NCBI GenBank assembly: GCA_002914805.1
Contig: JXTB01000328.1
Coordinates: forward strand, 363,749-427,748
DNA length: 64,000 bases
Reading direction: 5' to 3'
From: Parasponia andersonii
Lineage: Eukaryota; Streptophyta; Magnoliopsida; Rosales; Cannabaceae
In this document: positions 58,901 to 64,000 of the stretch, piece after piece
How positions within the stretch are numbered: position 1 is the stretch's first letter
Layout: the number at the start of each line of letters is the position of its first letter
Notes under the pieces: generated by a model
The model's database searches: none
What the model was told of the DNA's origin: nothing
Seen by the model: only the letters and a program-made list of their open reading frames with translations
Program-made: the position numbers and the translations under genes

Positions 58901-59657
58901 AAGTTTGTACTAATGCTTTATATTGATGATTTCTTGTTTGGGTGTTCTAGTCTTGTCCTTGACTAGAAGTGGTTTATGTTTACTGTTATTCCTCGCTCTA
59001 ATCAGAGAGCAAAAAATGGTTGTGAACCATTGAACTCCCTTTGTAACCTTGGACCTCTAAACTCATTCGTCTTGTGAGGTGTAACACAAGGACCTTTGTA
59101 CTTCACCTTAAACTATATTCGATCATGTTCTGTGCATTTAAAAGACACTCTTGTTAGAGTCATTGACTCAAAGAATGTCTAGGACCGGTATGTCCTAGGA
59201 GATTGTTGATATGGTATGATCAGGAGGACGATATTCTTATATCTGACATTTGATCTATTGTTCTAGTTTGGTGCCTTACATTTGGTGTTCGGAATCATGT
59301 GTTTCAGCTTTTAGCAATGGTTAGTATTGTTATCTTTTCATTACTCATATCCTCGAGGTTGTCATTTCTAACTATGAGTGTTGAGATTCTTATACCTATT
59401 ATTGAGCCATCTTATAATATTGACCACTCCATGTGCGTCCTTATACCATACCATAGTGTGGTACGGTATGTCGGCATTACTTTGATGCTAAGTGGGGACT
59501 ATCTGTTTTACACTTTCATTAACTCGCATTCGATTTAATGCTCTTAAATTTTGCATTCGAGTGTTCTCTACCCTTCCACTGACTATATCTCGGGATCTGT
59601 TCTTACTCTCGGATTATATTTGAATTTTGGGGCGAAATTCCTATAAGGAGGAGAGAA
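55911..59657 (+). other. Element H internal region, no recognisable genes
   Basis: It starts with primer site TAGTATCAGAGC (55915-55926, one mismatch to the initiator tRNA-Met complement) and ends with a polypurine tract (59645-59657). In between I find no zinc knuckle, protease, polymerase or integrase motif in any frame; open frames stay under 80 codons. The T-rich plus strand argues against a decayed gag-pol. Either coding sequence is lost or the RNA is a passenger. Confidence 0.75.
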
Positions 59658-61995
59658 TGTAATAACCTATTCTTTTAAAGTGCAAAATGGTAATTTGAAA
59701 AGATTTTTAAAAAATTATATATATACATATATGTTCTCTCTCTCTCGTCCCCCCTTTTCCCCGACTCACTCTTTCTATCGCTCTCGACCGAAGGAAGGAA
59801 GATGAATGCCGGAGCTGCTGCAGCCACTGTCCAATCCGTCAAACCACCGGTGGAGTCCTTTAGCACCACCAGCAACTTGTTCCGCCCGTCCCTAGTCGCC
59901 GTCGTTCTCCATATTACCAAAAAATGCCATTAATAGCCGTGAGGGAGTTTTGATTTCCGGCAATGATTCTGGCTATCTCAGGTTGCGTTCTTATGCTCGT
60001 TGGATTTGTCTCATCGAGAGGAACCTGAAGGTATATATTTCACGATCCCATTTTGCCCGGTTTGAAAGTTTCCATTTTTGGGCATTTTGAGTTTTGAATT
60101 TTGATTTTCGATCTGACCATTAGATTTTGTTTTTGTTGTCATTTTTGGAAGGTGCTAGAAAAATGGTGAAGTTTAATATATATATATATATATTGAGTAT
60201 ATTTGCCGACCGCTATACAAATCAAGCTCTAATAGCTTAGATTTTGTCTAGTTTTATATGCCACCAGTCTAGTATCAGGCCAGACCTAAATTGGTCGAGT
60301 TATATGTCTAACTTAGCTATTTTGAATATTAGGAATTCAATAAAGAGGTCCATTCATTGATTCGAAGCTTCGTTGAGAAGTTGATGTTTCCTTAAGTGAG
60401 CGATCAAGGGCATGGAATTGATTCCCGACCCTCCAAACGAGCGTCCAATCAGCACCTCGAGCATTTAATAGCGTGGTACTGCTATTCTAGTGAGGTAAGA
60501 ATTCAGTTACCTCTGTTATATATTGTTTTCGAATAAAACTTATTTTCTGTAACCTATGAGAAAAAATATGATTTTAGAAGTGTTTTAGATATACGTGGTG
60601 GAATTAAATTATATTATGTATACTGGATTGCTTTGGGAATTTTCTGAGTGCAGGTTATTTTTTTTGATATGTTAAAATAAGTACGCTACGCTACCTATTT
60701 TTCTACAAAATTTAATTAACCATTTTATTAAAAACCAGAGCATCATTTGAACTTAAATTACTGCATGGATACTTTTACATATCTGTTCAGAATACACGTG
60801 TCATAGGATCATACATGAGTCCCAGGTTAGCATCACAAGGTTTTTACAGTGTGACGCTGCGGCCCCACCGACGATGCAATGTCCGTGAACCCGCATGGGG
60901 TATGTTGTCTCATTACCTCCCCATTTAGCGGGCGTAGGTAATGCGGTTGCCCCTCTAGGTTTGGTAGGCGACACATAGGTGTCCTTTCCGGTTATGGGCT
61001 AGGTGTCAGGCAGGTTTATGGCACACATAGTGCCAACACCCTAGCTTTCATTGAAAAGAGGTGTTGAACTCATGAGTATGAGTGGATTTATGTCATGTAT
61101 TTGTGGACTGATTGATTTTCCAATATCATGTTTTCTATACATCTATATATATATATATATATATTTATGTATGTGATGACAGATAATTGATTTTGGATAA
61201 CATAATTTTTATACGTATAAATTCAGTTATATATATATATATACAGACTATCAACTTTAGAAATGAGTATTTATAAGTACATAAACAAAGTTTTGCAAAA
61301 GGTGTTTTTGGACTAAACTAACCATGCAGGGGCTTTTCATCACTAAAAAGGTTTTTTTTTTAACATGAGGTAACAGCTTTCCTACTTAGCTCTCGAGTTC
61401 ACCTCTCCAATTTTCCCCCCATTTAGGTGATGGTTCGTTCGAGTCGGTTGTCCCATTAGCTAAGCAAGTCGCTTGACTTATGCTTGTCATCCTATCTCTG
61501 TTCGGTTGGTCTTTCTACCCTTGTTTTATTCTTTCTTTCTTAGGTCTATCTATGTGGTCAAGTTTCTTGTTCCTAATAAGTGATTGTATGAGGACGTATT
61601 TTCTACTCTTCGAGGATTTGGGGTATAAATGAGACATTATTGTTCCTAAGGAGCATATTTTAAAGTTTTAAGCACTTTGAATTTTGGCAAGATTTGTAAG
61701 TTAAATTTTAGATATTCGGGTTAAAGATTTGAAAAATCTACTAAGTCAATATTGCATTTCTCTTAAATCAAGATATGTATAACTTAACTATATTTTCCTG
61801 ATATTAAATCAGTTTATCTATTTTTTATAAATTAAACGAAATAAAAACTTCTTTTATACTGAATTTCTAATGATTTGAGGACTAAAATGAAAATCTAAGT
61901 ACTTGATTTTCTATGAATTTTGTGAAATTCTTTATTTATATTAATTTATACTCAAAATTACAAAAAAGTCATGGCCTAGGATTTGGGTTATGACA
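59658..61995 (+). repeat. Element H 3' LTR
   Basis: 2,338 bp, TGTAATAACC to TTATGACA. A TATATATATACATATATG run (59716-59733) is directly followed by CTCTCTCTCTC, a good TATA plus Y-patch promoter. Possible introns: donor CTGAAG|GTATATA (60031) to acceptor GAATATTAG (60332), and donor GTGAG|GTAAGA (60495) to acceptor CCCATTTAG (61426). Confidence 0.9.
60495..61426 (+). other. Intron-like module in element H 3' LTR (932 bp)
   Basis: Donor GTGAG|GTAAGA; acceptor CCCCCCATTTAG|GTGATGG. The signal near 61381 has decayed to TACTTAGCTCTCGAGTTCAC. Hairpin GGTAATGCGGTTGCC at 60937-60951. It is the longest module because of AT microsatellites within. Confidence 0.45.
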
Positions 61996-62927
61996 TGAAG
62001 AGTTTGAGAGAAAACACAACAAATAGAGCTCACAAGTTCGTAGAGGGAATAGAGCTTTGGAGCTAAAATTTGTAGAAGAAGCTTGAGAGAGTTGCTTGAA
62101 AAATTGAAGTTTGAAGTTGTACCTCCATAAACGAGTTTTTCTCATCCTCTTTCTCACTCTAGTCTCATTTGATTTTTGCATTGTGCTTGATTATTGAATA
62201 TGTTTGGATATATGAAATTTTTATTGAGATTAGTATTGGATTCTCCTATATTGAATTAATTGTTTTATGCTTGGGGTTTGATGTAACTTAAACTTTGATT
62301 CTATGTCTTGATTTCTAATATATTCTTTGATATTGTTCTTGAATTTATTTATGCTATTCCATACTTAATACTTCTCAACTAATTAGTTACTAGATGGAAG
62401 ACTTGGTTTCTAGAATTGACACTTGAGAAAGGGAATTTTAGGAACAATCATAGGATAGAATAACCTAGGACTTGTAGAGTTTGAGAGAACCTATAATTCC
62501 TTTGAAACTATGATCAAAGAACCATTGAACATAATAAATTCTTAAATTTTAGGATTGGAATAGAGATATTGGAACTGAGAATTAGGAATGATTTCACTCG
62601 GCACGAGAGAGAGAGAGAGTAGAAATATCTTCAGGTTCTTAGCTTATAAACTAAGAACAATCGATTAGAATACAATTGGTGAACAAAATACATTTATCCA
62701 TAGAAGTCTTTTATTTATATATTTATATTTATATTTGTATTCATTTAAGCTATAAATTCATTTAGTTTGATGGCCTAAATAAAATTAGGTCACGAAAATT
62801 CCGATGCTTCGCGATAATTTAATAACTAATTCCTCATGGGATCAACAATTCTATACTTTTCACTTAATTACATGTTTATAACCTGTGCACTTGCAGTTAT
62901 TTTAGTATATACATTTAGCATAACAAT
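61996..62927 (+). repeat. Tat-type LTR, second segment
   Basis: It continues the repeat begun at 51517. TGTTTATAACCTGTGCACTTGCAGT near its end and the terminal AGCATAACA resemble LTR ends of Tat/Athila-type elements. A (GA)n run lies at 62605-62620. No coding potential seen. Confidence 0.55.
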
Positions 62928-63673
62928 GAGATGAAGCCTAAGATATCGGATTTTTGTATGACCGAAATTTTCACGAAAGAACATAGCAAGTAGTATCTTG
63001 CCTATTAAAGCCTCTGCGAGCCTGCTCGAACTTACTTTCGTGTTCATTAAATGTCCGATACCAATGTTGAACAATAAAATGTAGTGGTTATATCCATCCC
63101 GAATATGTTAAGCAAGGTTTATACTCCACCAAATCAGATGTCTATAGCTTTGGGATTCTCCTTCTATAGATCATAAGTGGCAAGAGAAATGCTGCCTATT
63201 ATGGATTAAATGAAAATCTAAACTACCTAAAATATGTAAGGTAAATCTAGTCGAGTTCTTCTCTTTTTCTTTGTCTAAGAATTTATCAAAATCTCTATTT
63301 TCTCTTGTTAACAAAGTATAATATAGATAACACACATGTTATATTAATGTCAGGCATATGAACTGTGGAAAGAAAGAGAAGGAATCAAGATTATGGACAC
63401 CTCACTCGACGACACACTTTCATCATCCAAGTTAATGAAATGCATGTAATAGTTCTCTTTGTTCAAGAAAATGCAAACGACAGGCCATCCATGCATGTTG
63501 GAAGTTTCTTCATTAATGCTCTAGAATGAAACCGCTACCTATGGCGATTCCCAAAATGCTACTTTTTCGAGTAGAAACTAAGATCATCGACGAAGTAATG
63601 CTACATTACAGCCAGATACTTCTTTGGTCAATGATGCATCAATCTCTGAGCTGGTAGCCCGGTGATAGGCACA
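62928..63673. other. Unclassified DNA, possibly low copy
   Basis: Base composition is less skewed than in the LTRs. Minus-strand frames include short stretches that look coding-like, but they are short and interrupted and match no family I know. No LTR, primer site or repeat of other window parts seen. It could be a decayed gene fragment or internal part of an unknown element. Confidence 0.35.
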
Positions 63674-64000
63674 AGTGCAAAAACCCGGAATTTTCGAGGG
63701 TAATTTCGACATTTTACCAATTTTCTGGATAAAAAATTGTGGGGACTAATTTGCAAAAGTTTTGTACAGATGGACTAAATTGTAAATTTTGGGGGACTAG
63801 ATTGTTAGAGAATTGAAATTTTGGAGACTTATGTGTAATTTTTGAAAAATTGCACAGCCCAATAAAGATGGGCCACGTGCACATCTTCTTCCCCCTCTCT
63901 CTCTCTCTTCTCTCTCTTCCCTCCCCGGAAACCTCTCTTTCTCTCAACTCTCTTCTCCCTCTCGGCCGATCTCCCGCAGAGCCGCCGCCAGCCGCCGTCC
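63674..64000 (+). repeat. Second family I LTR, start only
   Basis: TGCAAAAACCCGG onward matches 52900-53230 closely, including the GGGGGACTAGATTG block and the CT-rich patch. It runs off the window, so whether a full element follows is unknown. The preceding bases CACAAG would contain any target duplication. Confidence 0.9.

Larger units (their letters stand above)
51962..61995 (+). mobile_element. Element H: non-autonomous LTR retrotransposon (LARD-like)
   Basis: LTRs at 51962-55910 (split by a solo LTR) and 59658-61995 flank a 3.75-kb internal region that has a primer site and polypurine tract but no recognisable Gag or Pol. Flanking TGGAG and TGAAG fit a five-base duplication with one change. 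The bases before the 3' LTR (GGGGCGAAATTCCT, then AAGGAGGAGAGAA) resemble the end of chromoviruses such as E, so H is probably a derivative that depends on a chromovirus for its proteins. LTRs differ by about 7-10% where compared. Confidence 0.85.

Noticed and set aside
62868..63074. 68-codon minus-strand frame
   Set aside because: It crosses from the unclassified stretch into LTR sequence and no homology is recognised, so it is not called a gene.

Overview
The window looks like heterochromatic or intergenic DNA of a flowering plant, probably a eudicot. It is AT-rich, carries no convincing host gene, and is almost entirely long terminal repeat (LTR) retrotransposons of the Ty3/gypsy superfamily. 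Most belong to chromovirus families (probably Tekay/Del-like): the pol 3' end carries a GPY/F module plus chromodomain, primer sites match initiator tRNA-Met, and LTRs are 2-3.6 kb. All reasoning is by eye; no alignment or search was run.

Layout. 1-9781: element A (minus), with a left LTR cut by the window start, a broken gag-pol and a full right LTR. 9782-10561: unclassified DNA. 10562-48899: element G (plus), whose gag-pol is split by a B/C composite (14363-46742, minus; target duplication AGATG on both sides). The last LTR of that composite is split by element D (31131-46322, minus; target duplication AGAAC). The right LTR of D is split by a 5'-truncated element E (38431-44304, plus). This is four nested levels with alternating strands. 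48900-51021: older DNA resembling a Tat-type LTR, carrying a head-to-head pair of B-family LTR fragments (49152-50188). 51022-51516: remnant ending in a Tat/Ogre-type polypurine region. 51517-62927: a Tat-type LTR split by element H (51962-61995, plus; near-perfect target duplication). H has no recognisable genes and carries a solo LTR of family I (52900-54937, perfect duplication CATAG). 62928-63673: unclassified. 63674-64000: start of another family I LTR.

Coding content is Gag, protease, reverse transcriptase (RT), RNase H, integrase and chromodomain, all interrupted by stops and frameshifts. No copy looks able to move on its own. A, B and C keep the RT catalytic Asp pair; D and E have lost it.

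The most interesting signals concern RNA processing. First, element A has a 65-bp GT-AG intron-like segment at the gag/protease border; removing it puts Gag and protease in one frame with the spacing of its relatives. Second, the LTRs of all chromovirus families here (A, B/C, D/G, E, H, I) carry an intron-like module: a donor close to AG|GTAAGT, then 525-930 bp, then a motif close to TTACTTACTGAGC that often forms a TGAGC/GCTCA hairpin, then an acceptor usually followed by GTGATG. Third, the D/G module also holds four 20-bp-spaced hairpins. Together these suggest that spliced leader RNA, and in A a splice-controlled Gag to Gag-Pol switch, may be general in this group.
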